A stretch of DNA of 64,000 bases from Bryoerythrophyllum caledonicum (GCA_963971425.1 OZ020514.1:24664602-24728601), one strand, 5' to 3'; positions 42,990 to 53,625 are shown, counted from the first letter of the stretch. The notes: generated from the sequence alone by a model not told the origin. Made by a program: numbers and translations.

Positions 42990-43888
42990 ATGTAAAGTAT
43001 AGTTCAGCTTGTAAATAGTCCTCTGCAGTTGCTTTTCTCTAATCGATTTTCCAGACTGCTGCCATCTATGGGGCACCTCCAAATGTAACATTTATTTGGA
43101 CTAAAATATCGTGCTCTATTCGGATCTTATCCTTGATGTACTTTATTTTAGTCAAGCTTGTTTAACCTTTCTGTTTTGATGTTGTGCTTTGTAGAATGCT
43201 GTGTGTAATAGAATTTTGTTATCAATGTATTCTCTTGATGGTCGTTTATGTATGTTCAATATTTTACGTGCTGCCAATTGGCAGTCATCTATTTATGAAA
43301 CCCACTTCCTCTTCTTTGTTTTCATGTTGACCACCTCGTTTTCATGTTGACCACCTCTCATTGCTTCATATTTTTGGTTTAATTTCCAAATTATCACCTT
43401 ATTTTTCATCCCATTTTTTGAATAATTTATTTGATCATTGGAGTTTTTTTACTCACCTTTTTTAATCATGAAATTTCTTCTATAAAAATATTCGATGATT
43501 CTGATTCCTCCTCTTTCTTTGTCGGCTGGCCCCCGACCTTTAATTCTGTCTTCGAGAATCCTTAGGGCATATGGAGATTCTTTAGGGTTGAAGGGGAATA
43601 TTTAGGGTCTGGGAGAATATTTAGGGTCTACGGAGAATCTGTAGGTTTTTGGAGAATCTTTAGATTTTGTGGATTGACAGCCAACGCTTAAAGTTAAGGA
43701 TTCTAGTGGTTTTGAAGAGACTTTATTATGATATGAGACAGTTATTATAGTTTTGTGTGGGACAATGTTTGGTGGCACGCAATTTCAAATGTATATGTTT
43801 AGGATTTAGCCCATATTTTCTTGTTTATTTTTATGATATAGGAAATGAAATCCGAGTCTAAGTTATTTTTTGGTCCATAATTGATCGA
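42990..43888. other. Right non-coding end of copy B
   Basis: Contains a short repeat GGAGAATCTTTAGGGTTT-like, about 22 bp each, at 43550-43672 (TTTAGGG resembles plant telomere heptamers) and the last palindrome at 43521. No gene. Confidence 0.6.
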
Positions 43889-43921
43889 TTTGTCCATATT
43901 TAGTTAAATATCCGCTACATA
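43889..43921 (-). repeat. Right terminal inverted repeat and target duplication of copy B
   Basis: Inverted repeat 43889-43916, then ACATA 43917-43921. Confidence 0.88.
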
Positions 43922-44218
43922 TAATTACTTTAACACATGATTGTTGAACTAGACCTCGAAGTATGATATGGACGGTGTCCGAATTTCTTAGAAAATATAT
44001 ATTTTTTGTCTAAGGTGATATCCATGTGATGCCAAGAACATATTTATGAAATATCTATCTGATATTTGTGTATTATCTAGGTGATATCCATTGTCTTCGA
44101 ACCGTTGTGCGCGAAAAAAAATAATTACTTTGACATAAGTATGTTGAAGTAGACCTTGGGGTACGGTATGGAAGGTGTCCAAATTTTTGGAAAATTTTTT
44201 GGAAAAACTTGTCGGACC
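43917..44218. repeat. About 203-bp satellite units to the right of copy B
   Basis: AATTACTTT.ACA.A..TTGTTGAA.TAGACCT starts near 43922 and again near 44126, each followed by GGTGTCCRAATTT. One full unit and the start of another are present. The end of the left flank (27585-27796) supplies the missing part of the first unit. Confidence 0.8.
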
Positions 44219-45490
44219 TGTAAATAATAATCAATTGGCATTATTGGTTCCACAAATCTTTAAGAGAGAGAAATGGCCTTAGCAAGCGTCGAGGAAGAGA
44301 CTCCCTTCAACGGGTAATGTCCATGCCCCATGTCCCCGCCCTATCCGATGACATCTCCACCCCCGAGGATAACATCCACACCCTGGACAAGGACATCTAT
44401 GCCTCGATAACAACATCCACGCCTTGGCCAAGAACGTTTGCGCTCCAATGTTAACGTTTGCGCCTTGTTGGAGCCATCAAAGTTGGACTTAATCCACTAT
44501 GGAACAACATCTCACGTACTAAGCTGTCATTTACAGCCAACTATCTTATCCTTGAATTAATTACTATAACACCATATTCAATAAAATGAGACAAATTGTG
44601 AATTTTGAGACTAAAAGCCAATTATTTTGGAACTATTAACAGTGTGAATACTTATTGCAGACTAAAAGATACAATAAACAACATCATGAAAAACATCACC
44701 AATCCATCACCTCAACTTTGTATGCGCAACATTTCAAATTATTAAGTCTAAATAAAAGGTAAATTTTAGAATTCGGGCCTATTATCAACAAGTTAGGAAG
44801 TGCATATATTGGAAGGCAGTTCTTGGAGAGTACCCTCTCCTGCGTTATATTTCAATTAAGACTGAAGACCACAAGTCTATGTTTAAAGTGGTATGATATG
44901 ATAGACCTATCCTCACCACAACGATCAAGCAACAACCATCCACGAAAACTTAGAACTCATGAAAAATGGCAATTTATAATTAGAAATTACAAATGATGAA
45001 ACAAGGATGTAAGCATGCCAAAATGGCAAAAGCGAGCTGAATCTATAATAGTTTTGACTTTTGGCTATTAATAGATGACCACATGATGCATGGTCAATAC
45101 CATACAAAAATACATGGATTTTAGAATAATATGCACAAACAAAATGAATGGTTTAGAATATTTTATTTATAAAATCCAAATATTTTACTGCTGGCTATAT
45201 ATAGAGAAAACTCCACCAATAGATTCTATAATCTTCTCTAACTTAAAGAATCATCATATCATATTATGTACTGATACTATCTACTAGATACATTTTAATC
45301 AAGTCCTAGCGCCTTTAGACGCAACGCCTCTTGCGCTTTCAATTCTGCATAACCAATCATGATTTCTTTTTTCCGAGAATATGGTTTAAAATAACAATTG
45401 AGGTCAACTATCTGCGTACTCTCAGAAAGAAACGACAAAGGACACACACCAATATCAGCCTACAACCATCACGAACTTGAGACGGAACAA
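44219..45490. other. Non-coding region with a small ACATCC-ACGCC repeat
   Basis: At 44340-44470, variants of GACATCCACGCC and CTGGACAAGG recur about every 26-30 bp. The remainder (44470-45490) is AT-rich with nothing recognised. Confidence 0.5.
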
Positions 45491-45497
45491 ACTTCAC

Positions 45498-45866
45498 TCA
45501 ATTCTTTGATGGTCTAGATCTCCAAAGCCTTGGTTGTAAACCCATAGATTGAGTTTGACACCCCATTGAACGACTAGGTTCGGCTATGACCTTCATTGCG
45601 TTTCGAGAACGTGAAGCGGAATATCGGCTTTGCTTAGCAGGCGACTGTCTACAATCGGAAGAATTTGGCACATTCTCCTTCTCCATGTTCAGATCAACAA
45701 CATCATCTCAGTAGAGCTTCTGTTGAGGAGTACAATCGGTTCTAGCTTGAACAACAAAAAACATCCGCTTGAAAGGTGAACGGGATGCAACAGGCACTAT
45801 CCCTGCCCTCCGCTTGGGAGGGCTATCTACAACACCATCATCCACCTTTTGCTTAGAGAAGTCCAT
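45498..45866 (-). pseudogene. Small element protein with MDxS...VDDGVVxSP motif, copy C
   Basis: ATG at 45864-45866 gives MDFSKQKVDDGVVDSPPKRR, homologous to the start of the gene at 2488. A TGA near 45712 interrupts it, after which KENVPNSSDCRQSPAKQS continues to the stop at 45498. The basic Ser/Pro-rich composition fits copy A's exon 2 (SAPTRRHSLPKSN). It lies about 470 bp downstream of the FCP1-like gene in the same orientation, as in copy A. The function is unknown; conservation of the pair is the main evidence that it is a real gene. Confidence 0.5.
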
Positions 45867-46336
45867 GATAGTAGGGCAACATTAGTTGGAGTGCACATAA
45901 GATATGGTTTTGATTGCTAAGGCTGGGAGATGTCACCACCATAAGACCCAAAGTACTCAGAAATGATGCTAACATCCGACGGCAGCATACTACTATTATT
46001 CATGTATGCACATAGATCAGCACTAGACTTTGAAACCTGAAATCCATCGATATGCAGCAAAGAATCAGAGAATGACGAACACATACGAGGCAATGAAATT
46101 ATGGTTGACCCAAAGATAAGTTTTTGACGTCATAAGAAGTGACAGACACGACAAATATGTAGAAGAAAAAAACAAATAGTTGATATTTATTTATAGCTGT
46201 CAAAATATATACAAAACTTACAAAGACAATTTAGCTACAAGCGTATCAAAAAATGTATTGCGCGTACTAATCCTACATTGAAAATCCCTACATTTGTAAA
46301 GTTCCCCTATATTTTGTGTAAAGGTTACTCCTACAA

Positions 46337-47368
46337 CTATTTAGGAACTGATTTAAAAACTTTGGAAATCTTGTATGTAATATCCATGTTCCTTGTGGAG
46401 AGCGACATTCCATCAATGATATGCTTCATTAAAGGACTATTAGGCACCAAAGGAGGTGTCCCTATATGATTACTATCGACGAAATTTTTCAACTGCCCGA
46501 GAGGACGTTCACAATGCAAGCGGCAAAGCCACAAACCAAGAGTCCCGGTAAGGACAATATCATTCCTATCCCCGCATCTCCATGGAGGCAGAAAGATGGC
46601 GTTTCTAGTAACATTACAAACACTCTTCTCCGGGCTTTTGTCTATAAGAAGAGTGTTGTCGGAGTTAAAGACTACCAAATCATGTTGAAGGCTAAACAAC
46701 ATTTTTGACAAGGTTTTCAAAAACATTGACTTCTACAAATTATCCAAAGCCATGAGGTATACATTCCGCAATGTTTTAATTTGTGAACATTTTTCTTGAC
46801 CTAAAACAAGCTTTGGAGCCCACAGACCCTTGAAGAGACAAGCCGCAATTGCCTCGACCGTGGATTTCTTCATAGAGCTCCAAATGACGACAGAGTTCAG
46901 AAAGTTTTTGATGGTCGTTAAAAAATCACGAACACGTGGACAAAAGTAAACCGCCTTTCGTCCAATCAAGGCAGGAATGGTGGACAAATAATCAGTCCGT
47001 TGTGAGCTATGCGCAAAAAGCCTCACAACGGCAAAGAATGGATCCGCCATGCATAGAATGCCATTCAAATCCATGATAGAATTCAGCCACTTTGTTGGTC
47101 GCGTGCTCTCAACAACGAACACAATTCTAGGAACATAGTCATGGGACAACACCAACACACAATACAGTCCATCGTAGAAATAAGTTGAAGTTACTTGATA
47201 AAATGCAGATTGAGTAATATGCAATGGAATTGTCATTGATTGCACAAACCCCCCACATAGCGATTGGAATACAACTTTCCCATTTGAAGTCTTGAATGCA
47301 AGAAGGCGGTGAACAATATCATCTAATCCAATCTGAGAAACAACTGAAGAAAATGAACCATTAAACAA
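46337..47368 (-). pseudogene. FCP1-like phosphatase-fold protein, copy C
   Basis: A single frame from about 47368 to 46337 broken only by TAG at 46733-46735. About 100 N-terminal residues of no known type precede SIMDLNGILCMADPFF. Then CPRVRDFLTTIKNFLNSVVI with the following WSS, SMFLKTLSKMLF, and NTLLIDKSPEKSVCNVTRNA. As in copy A, the loop is D-L-N: the nucleophile Asp is present and the general acid/base Asp is replaced. The second acidic site is IDKS rather than IDDS. The start is unclear; a TTTCTTCAG acceptor just inside 47368 suggests that an upstream exon exists. The tail after LPPW is shorter than in copy A. Confidence 0.78.
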
Positions 47369-47561
47369 TTTTTAAATTACGATAACATTATATATACAGA
47401 GATATACACTCCTCGTAAAGTACATCAAAAATTGTATGGATCTAATGCCTCCATGCAAACACATCCAAATAAAACCTATTGAGTCTAGGGCTGAGCACTT
47501 TCATTCCAAAAAAACCACAGCTGCATTTTGTGATAAAATGGGCAAAAATGTAAAAAAAAAG

Positions 47562-48840
47562 CTAGCCGACCGTATCCACCTCAGATGATTGTAGTCCGTA
47601 AGGCTCTAGAGACGGCTTGTAGTCGACAGGCTCCTCTTTGCACACCTCCTCTCCCTCTACTGCAACCTCTGCATGACACCACTCTTCCGCGAATTGAGCA
47701 GGGATCGATGGAATCGAACCACTTGGAAATGGAGCACCACCAACAAGGACAACACGCTCACAAATAGCAACAATGGCGTCTTTGATCAAAGGTGAATTTA
47801 GAGCTGGTTTTGAAGGCTAGGTATGCTCGGATCGAGGATACTTAAAAGGCCCTGATGATGCAGATGGGATATCCCTAGGAAGAACTGGCGCCTCAGGTAT
47901 GGGGTCTAAAGAGTGATCCTGGACGCTTGAAACGGAAGCTTCTCCAACTAGATGGGATAAAGATCATTGTTGTAATCCAGTCCAAAGGGGTTGAATTTTA
48001 GCCACAGACATATCCTCGTTGCGAGGATAAGTAGAGGAATGAGGCACGATAGATTTTGATGGAGCAAAGAGGACAAGAACCAAAATCTGAGTTTTCTCAA
48101 CAAGACGTCGGTGGAGTTCCACGAGCATCTGCGCTTGGATCTTTGCACTAATTGATGCAACAAGCCTCTCTCTTTCTTGCGCAAACTCCGCTCGTTGCTT
48201 TTCAAAAGCAACTTCCATCTCAACCTACTTCTTATGGGCAGCTTCCAATTGGGCCATGATAGCGTACTTCTCCTTCAGCTCTTGGAGGCATTGGTTTTGT
48301 TGGTGCTGGTAAAAGTAAGCACCAGGTTCATACTTCACAAGCTCACTAGGGATAGGAGCATGCCCAACTGCATTGAAGAAAGCAACATCAGATTTGGAGT
48401 TGCCATCTAACCTCAATTCAACCAACATTTCCACAACGATCAGATCCACCGCATGCTCAGATGAAGTGAGACAATCTCCACCTACATCGTCATTGGAGTC
48501 AGAAAGCAGGATGATAGAATCATCATGCGGAATGGTATAAATGATGCGAACCAGTAGAGCAGAAGTAGTTCCAGCCATTGGAGATTTGTCGGGACCATGA
48601 TTAACTTTCGAATGAACCATTTTGTTAGAAATTGGAAAGTCATCATCCGCGAGCAAAGGAGATTGGCGGAGGGGCGATCTACTACAAGAACGATAAGACG
48701 GCTCTCCAACATCCATGCTAAGGCTCAAAAGATTGACACTGACATTGCTCCTATATGGATTGGCAAACAATGGAGCCTCATGGGAAGAATGCGGAGTCAC
48801 TACATCGCTACCAGATGCCCGCTAGATCTTGGGAGAGTCC
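47562..48840 (-). pseudogene. Coiled-coil / acidic element protein, copy C
   Basis: One frame from about 48840 down to 47950 with a single in-frame stop near 48222, then a further frame at 47562-47789. An N-terminal Ser-rich region (SYRSCSRSPLRQSPLLADDD) and an acidic patch (LLSDSNDDVGGDCLTSSE) precede a helix-rich stretch (CLQELKEKYAIMAQLEAAHK, stop, FEKQRAEFAQERERLVAS) with heptad-like Leu/Ala spacing. No known domain. It may be the C-terminal tail of the GQH/methyltransferase-like gene, whose copy B counterpart also ends in a Ser/Lys-rich region, or an independent gene. A palindrome (48011-48029) lies within it. Confidence 0.4.
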
Positions 48841-51800
48841 TACCGCGATCCACCACCAGAGTGTTGTGCATGTTGACAAGCACATTCAGCCCTCCTTGGT
48901 GAGATTTGGGACCTCGGAACGCGTTCTTGAGTTGCTGAATGTGACGTCAATGCAAAGGCATCTAAGACGTTCGATGGCAAAGGCCCAACGTAAGCACAAT
49001 CCTTGTGAATGAAATCATTCATGTCTAACTTAAAAATGTACTTCACTTGATTTTTATATTGAAGCTAGAAGGATTTATTAATAAGACTGTAGAATGATGA
49101 TCCAAACATCTGCGAGGAACACTAATCAACAAGATCAGAAATTGGATCACAAAATTGATGTCAACAAGCTAAAATGAAATGAATAGTTTATCGTCGATTT
49201 GAGGATAAACCGCATTGAAACCAATGATCGCATACCTGATTGGCTAGCATGAACTTTGAGCCGATAAATACTCCGAATACCCTCTTCTTTGGATTGCAGA
49301 AGTTTCAAAGTAACTCCAAGTAGAACTCCATCCGCAATTCCGAACCGTGGACGGCAAAGCTTGCCTCCAGGTACTTATTCTTCTCCTTGTAGAAGAATGT
49401 ATCGGCTGCAAAGTAGTTCTACTTTAATTTTCCCACCAACAAGGGAGCCTGAGGATGACTCCTCTTTACTAACCTTTGCCCGGAAGGTCCGTAATAAGGC
49501 GCTCATTGGCCAACGGCAAGTACGCCAAGGAGACGCTCGAATACCTTGTCATCCTCTTCTTGGCAAACTTCACTGCATGCATCGCACGGTTATTGGAGGA
49601 GGTGATCCAGATCCAAACATGAGAACTGCTCATGTTTGGGGTGCTCTGCAGCAACTTCGTAGCTTTCATAAAATTGGCAAAGTAAGGCTCGTCCAGGGAG
49701 TCGTCCTTAGTAAGCCACCCAGGGACTTCTCAAAGGTCTAGAAGTCCCAGAGTAAACTCCTTAGAATCATCTGGAGTAGTGAAGTACTCACCGAACTCCT
49801 GATTCTCTAGATCAAAATTGCGGAGCTTGACATGACCATCATGCGGGTTGAACAGGTTCTATATATTTAAAAACTTCTTGAAGAACAGAAGAACGTTTGG
49901 AAACTTCTCAACTAAATGAGAAGCTCGTTTTAACTTCCCCGCATTGGTCAACTTCATCGACCAGAACTCCTTGTCGGGATGACAGAGGAGCATGTTGTAA
50001 GTAGTAGAAGACACACGGTGTGTCTTTTTCCACTCCTTCTACATAGCATCTTCAATCAACCCATCAGGAAGTAGAAACAACAATGATAGGTCAATGTGCA
50101 CCAGCTCCTATATGACAACGCGCTTTTTCTTCCTACGATCATACCACTCTTCGTAATGGTAGCACAACCCATGAACCATGTTCGTCTTACGGAGCGTGAC
50201 TTTTAGATATTTGTGCCCGCGATCACTGTCAACCATGTAAGTGAAAAAATCTCTTAAAATCCTGGTCGGACAGATGATCCAAACTTTTGAAAAATTAGCG
50301 GTGGATCGGCGAATGCTTGAAATTTCTAGCGTCCATGAATGGACAAGCTGTGTCGGAGTTTACGATGTCTCCGCAACTGTGTTGATCTAGAAATGATTCC
50401 TAGAGCTAGAAAATGTTATCATGAAGTGTGATAACCTTGATTTTATTCGTATAGTCTAATGACTTATTCACTTGCTTCCCTTTCTTCGTTGCGTCAATGT
50501 TTTGGAAGTGCGTAAGAATCAGCTTGGCAAACAACTGTAAGCACATTAAAGACAATTTCAGTCCACTAAATCAAGTACGAGAAAAAGGACATTGTCACAC
50601 GAGGGACAAAAGAAATGGCATAGGAGAGTATCCTCAATTCAAGGATAATCAAATGACTGGCACATTACGGAGTACTTCTCCTAGTCGAAGTTGGCACCAT
50701 TCATTTGAATGTCGCCCTCCTCATGTTGTTAGCTCCATCGACCAGAGTTAAGCTTGATTCTCCTGCAACTTGAAATCTGGTTTTCCCACGTTGGCTAGGC
50801 ATGGTCAAGCTAGTTTGTGTTGTTGTAGAACTTTGAAATCCTCTCGAATTCAAGAGGATCCATTGTCTAAACATCATATGCATCCCAACGACACAAGTCA
50901 CGTTTGCGTTGCTCCTTGCATTGGTCAACACCTTGAAGTCTTTTGGAAGCTTTGACATTGTGTTGTCTTTTGATCAGCATGAACTTTCCACCCTTGATTT
51001 CATCCCATGAATTAGGTTTCGGCTGGGTTGGTTCCCAAGCATCATTGATCAGGCAGATGCAAAGCTTTTGCCGTTGGTTCACCTCTCCAAATTGGACAAG
51101 AAAGTCCATTGAGTTGCGGACAATGCCCTCCTCCATCCCGTGAATCACAAATTGCGCTTTTGTGGGTACACATTGTATGATCCCTACTGGAAATGTGGAC
51201 TCAAACAGAAAGCATGTCTTACACTCCTCCCAGAATAATCTCTGGGACTCCGTTAACTACTCCAAGTCCAACTCAGGGTTGTTGCAAGATTTACTAGGAG
51301 TAGCAGCCCTCGTCACAGTCGACGTTGAGCTCCTACCGGTCGTGACAGTCTTCTTCCTTTTTGAGGGCTCGCTAGGAGTCAATTTCCTTTTTGAAGCTCT
51401 TCTTGGAGCAACGCGGCTCGTACTTGAGCCGCATCCGCTATTTCTCCAGCAACATCGCCAGCTATTACGCTCTTTGACTTTAGCCGACGTCGTTGAGTTG
51501 GAGCGGCTGGAATAGGTCGGATCTCAAAGTTTGACAAGAGTTGGTGAATGCAAACCATTCTCCTATTAACTTTCTTGGCGTCGTCGTTTGACCACTGACC
51601 ATACTTCTCGAGAGCTAGTCTCAACGACCCGAGCCCATTCCTATCAACACTCTCAAGCAATTTGTTGAAATCAAAGTGCCCGGACTTGTCAGCGACTTTC
51701 ACAACAATCAAATGAAAGTGAGGTAGGTCCTCTCCAGCAAGGCCTAGATGCCTAGAACGAGATAATTGCGTTGCCGCTGCTCAACCAACATCACTCTCCT

Positions 51801-52491
51801 TTCTGTTCAAAGGCACGTATGGGATTTTGTCATTTACTTTGACAAAAAAGAGAACATTTTTATCCGACTTGAAGAGGGACTAGCTCTTCACTTCTTTCAC
51901 GAACGACCACAATCTTCCATAGTTTTCGACAATGACGTCAATGAAAAGCGATGGGGCGACATGATTATTAAAGTCCTTGATGAAGACTTATGCTAAAACA
52001 AAGTAGTCGTAGTTGTCGAAGGCCTCCATCGGACATTTGAAATGTGCATGGAGGCATTCGAGGTATGAGTTAGATGTTTATCACAATATTTATCGTCAAG
52101 TCGAGGATAGGTATCTGTTTTCATCAGATTAGTTGAGAACCAGGCAATCATTCTCCACTTGAAGATATGGGCATGCTTTCAGTTACAATTTAAGAAAGTA
52201 AACCAACACTCAAACAAACGAATTTTACTTTCATGCATTTTAGATAATTATATAATCACATATCTCAAATTTATGCTCGACTCGAGGATAATGTGAACTA
52301 ATATGAAGGTGTTTCCAGTTAAATTACTTCACGCATCAATATAAAATATTTCTTTTTCAATCAGAGTTTTCTATAGTTTGGTTTTATCCTCAATTCGAAG
52401 GTAAACTGTAAGCTTAAGGATTGACTCTTATCCTCGAGTCGAGGATAAGCTATTAGTTCAAGGATTATCTTGAATCCTCCACTCAAGGATA
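47822..52491. repeat. Palindrome family 3 (TTATCCTCGASTCGAGGATAA), about 8 sites in copy C
   Basis: Sites: 47822-47840, 48011-48029, 49186-49210, 52091-52109, 52271-52291, 52381-52406, 52427-52449 (perfect, 23 bp) and 52473-52491 (weak). The inner core CTCGASTCGAG equals that of family 1, while the outer arms differ (GATAA versus CTAAA). They cluster upstream of the gene start at 52050 and within one intron. Confidence 0.85.
48841..52050 (-). pseudogene. GQH / methyltransferase-like gene, copy C
   Basis: Blocks matching copies A and B in order on the minus strand: HVAPSLFIDVIVENYGRLW (about 51950); HFDFNKLLESVDRNGLGSLR, then KKVNRRMVCIHQLLSNF (51711-51530); FWEECKTCFLFESTFP and VIHGMEEGIVRNSMDFLVQF (about 51230-51070); GGKFMLIKRQHNVKASKRLQ (about 50940-51000; KRQH in place of GQH); LFLLPDGLIEDAM (about 50060); and SFAVHGSELRMEFYLELL-NF then KRVFGVFIGSKFMLANQ (about 49240-49370). 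An intron (about 49065-49235, palindrome 49186-49210) interrupts the last block at exactly the residue where copy B's intron lies; KDCAYVGPLPSNVLDAFA follows. Stops and frameshifts are frequent. Confidence 0.5.
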
Positions 52492-52499
52492 AACTGTGA

Positions 52500-52536
52500 A
52501 CTCTCCTTAATCCTAAATCCTAAACCACAAACCCTT
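52500..52536. promoter_or_regulatory. Telo-box-like run, copy C
   Basis: TTAATCCTAAATCCTAAACC followed by ACAAACCC, upstream of the minus-strand gene, in the same place as in copies A and B. Confidence 0.4.
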
Positions 52537-52539
52537 AAC

Positions 52540-53225
52540 TGGACTCACTATCACTCTTAGTTCTATTCCCAAAATGTCGGCTTGTAGACTTAGCTGAGGA
52601 ATGGAAGATGAACTGGAGCATTATTAAAGATTTGACAATAAACACAGAGAAATTGAACTCATAATTGTGCTTTGCATTAAACATGATAGAACAACGTAGT
52701 ACCTTTAGTGTGAGTGTGGTAAGTCGCAAATCTACAAATGTAATTTACTTGTACACATTCCGCCACAAAACCAGAATAATGTGCTTCTACACAAAAAATC
52801 AACACTGAAAATGAAACACAGAGATTTTGACTAGGAAAATTCTACACTGAGAACTTTACACTCAAGTGTTACTATTCACTTGCACCCCTAAAAAAATTCT
52901 GCTCTACAAACCCGAGGCCACAAACCATTCAAGTGCCCACACATCTAAAGAAACGCTTATACACAAGAAATAAAGTTCTTCAAACAAATGACCAATGTAA
53001 AGTAGGAACATGAAACTCTCATAGAAGCTTGCACTACGCGCGGTGAAACAAGCACATAGTGGAACCCTCAACACACTGCAGTAGGCAACTGCAAACGCAT
53101 CTACACAGTCACAAAAAACTAACCCTTTACAAGACAACAAACAAACTAAACCAAAACAAAACAAAACATAAACACCACCTGAACCACATGAGAACAACCA
53201 CAAAAAAACACTAAAGAACCAAACA
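52540..53225. other. Unrecognised sequence after the truncated end of copy C
   Basis: AT-rich then A/C-rich. A long minus-strand frame (52904-53626) is hydrophobic, and its upstream half is drawn from the repeat beyond 53230. I do not call it a gene. Confidence 0.4.
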
Positions 53226-53229
53226 AGAA

Positions 53230-53625
53230 AGGTGCGTCGCGGAAGTGAGATGAGCGGCAGAAGAAAAGAGCGTCGCAGAAAAGAGTTGTGCGAGTTGCGC
53301 GGCAAAAGTGTGATGAGCGGCAAAAGTGACGGCAGGATTGCACGAGAGATAATGAACGGGAGAGAGTTGCACGGAGAGAGAGTTGCGCAAAGAGAGAATT
53401 GCGCAAAGAGAGAATTGCGCAGAGAGAGAGTTGTGCGGCGGAGAGAGTTGCAAGAGTTGCGCAAGGACTCAAAAACAAGGAGAAAATGAAAGAGTTTTGC
53501 TGAGAGAGAGTTGCACAAAGAGAGAAATGCGGAGACAAAGTTGCGCACACAGAGAGTTGCTCGGCAAAGAGAGTTGCGACAGTTGCACGACGACACAAAA
53601 ACAAGAAGGAAGGATAATAGCCGCA
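53230..53625. repeat. Degenerate AGAGAGTTGCGC repeat
   Basis: Variants of AGAGAGTTGCGCAA and AGAGTTGCACG recur every 12-18 bp over about 390 bp, with two copies of a larger unit ending in GACNCAAAAACAAGRAGRA near 53475 and 53600. Confidence 0.8.

Larger units (their letters stand above)
28209..43537. repeat. Palindrome family 2 (GTCGGCTGSCAGCCGAC), about 21 sites confined to copy B
   Basis: Sites: 28209-28223, 28976-28996, 29706-29722, 30254-30272, 31180-31198, 31308-31326 (weak), 32227-32243, 33343-33359, 34781-34801, 36214-36230, 36244-36260, 36364-36380, half-sites at 36419 and 36439, 37903-37919, 38773-38789, 39790-39806, 41062-41078, 42063-42079, 42231-42247, half-site 42543-42552, and 43521-43537. 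Most have a perfect 8-bp arm around one central G or C. Nearly all fall between genes or within introns; 29706, 31308 and 38773 lie in coding frames, read in frame as GSQPT or PSAGSRR. Confidence 0.95.
27797..43916. mobile_element. Copy B: complete 16.1-kb DNA transposon-like element with FCP1-like, GQH/methyltransferase-like and DUF7869 genes
   Basis: The ends are inverted repeats: left CGGATATTTAACTAAATAT plus GGACAAA at 27798-27823, right the same read in reverse at 43889-43914. The flanks carry ACATA at 27792-27796 and 43917-43921. Joining the flanks restores a satellite unit that matches its intact neighbour near 44090-44135 (CGAACC...ATAATTACTTT), so the boundaries are internally confirmed. 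Inside, minus-strand genes fill 28233-36230 and plus-strand genes fill 37944-42989. All family-2 palindromes lie within these limits. Several genes carry single stops, mostly TAG, so this copy is probably inactive but fairly recent. I do not recognise it as a named superfamily. Confidence 0.88.
45498..52536 (-). mobile_element. Copy C: left half of the palindrome-bearing element family
   Basis: Homologues, all on the minus strand: VDDGVVxSP gene (45498-45866), FCP1-like gene (46337-47368), coiled-coil frame (47562-48840) and GQH/methyltransferase-like gene (48841-52050), with palindrome family 3 scattered among them and a telo-box-like run at 52500-52536. The DUF7869 half expected beyond the telo-box is absent; unrelated sequence follows. 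No terminal repeats were found, so the copy is probably truncated. Confidence 0.6.

Noticed and set aside
43260..43300. CTGCCAATTGGCAG as another family-2 palindrome
   Set aside because: A good small palindrome, but without the GTCGG/CCGAC arms; treated as chance or an eroded site.
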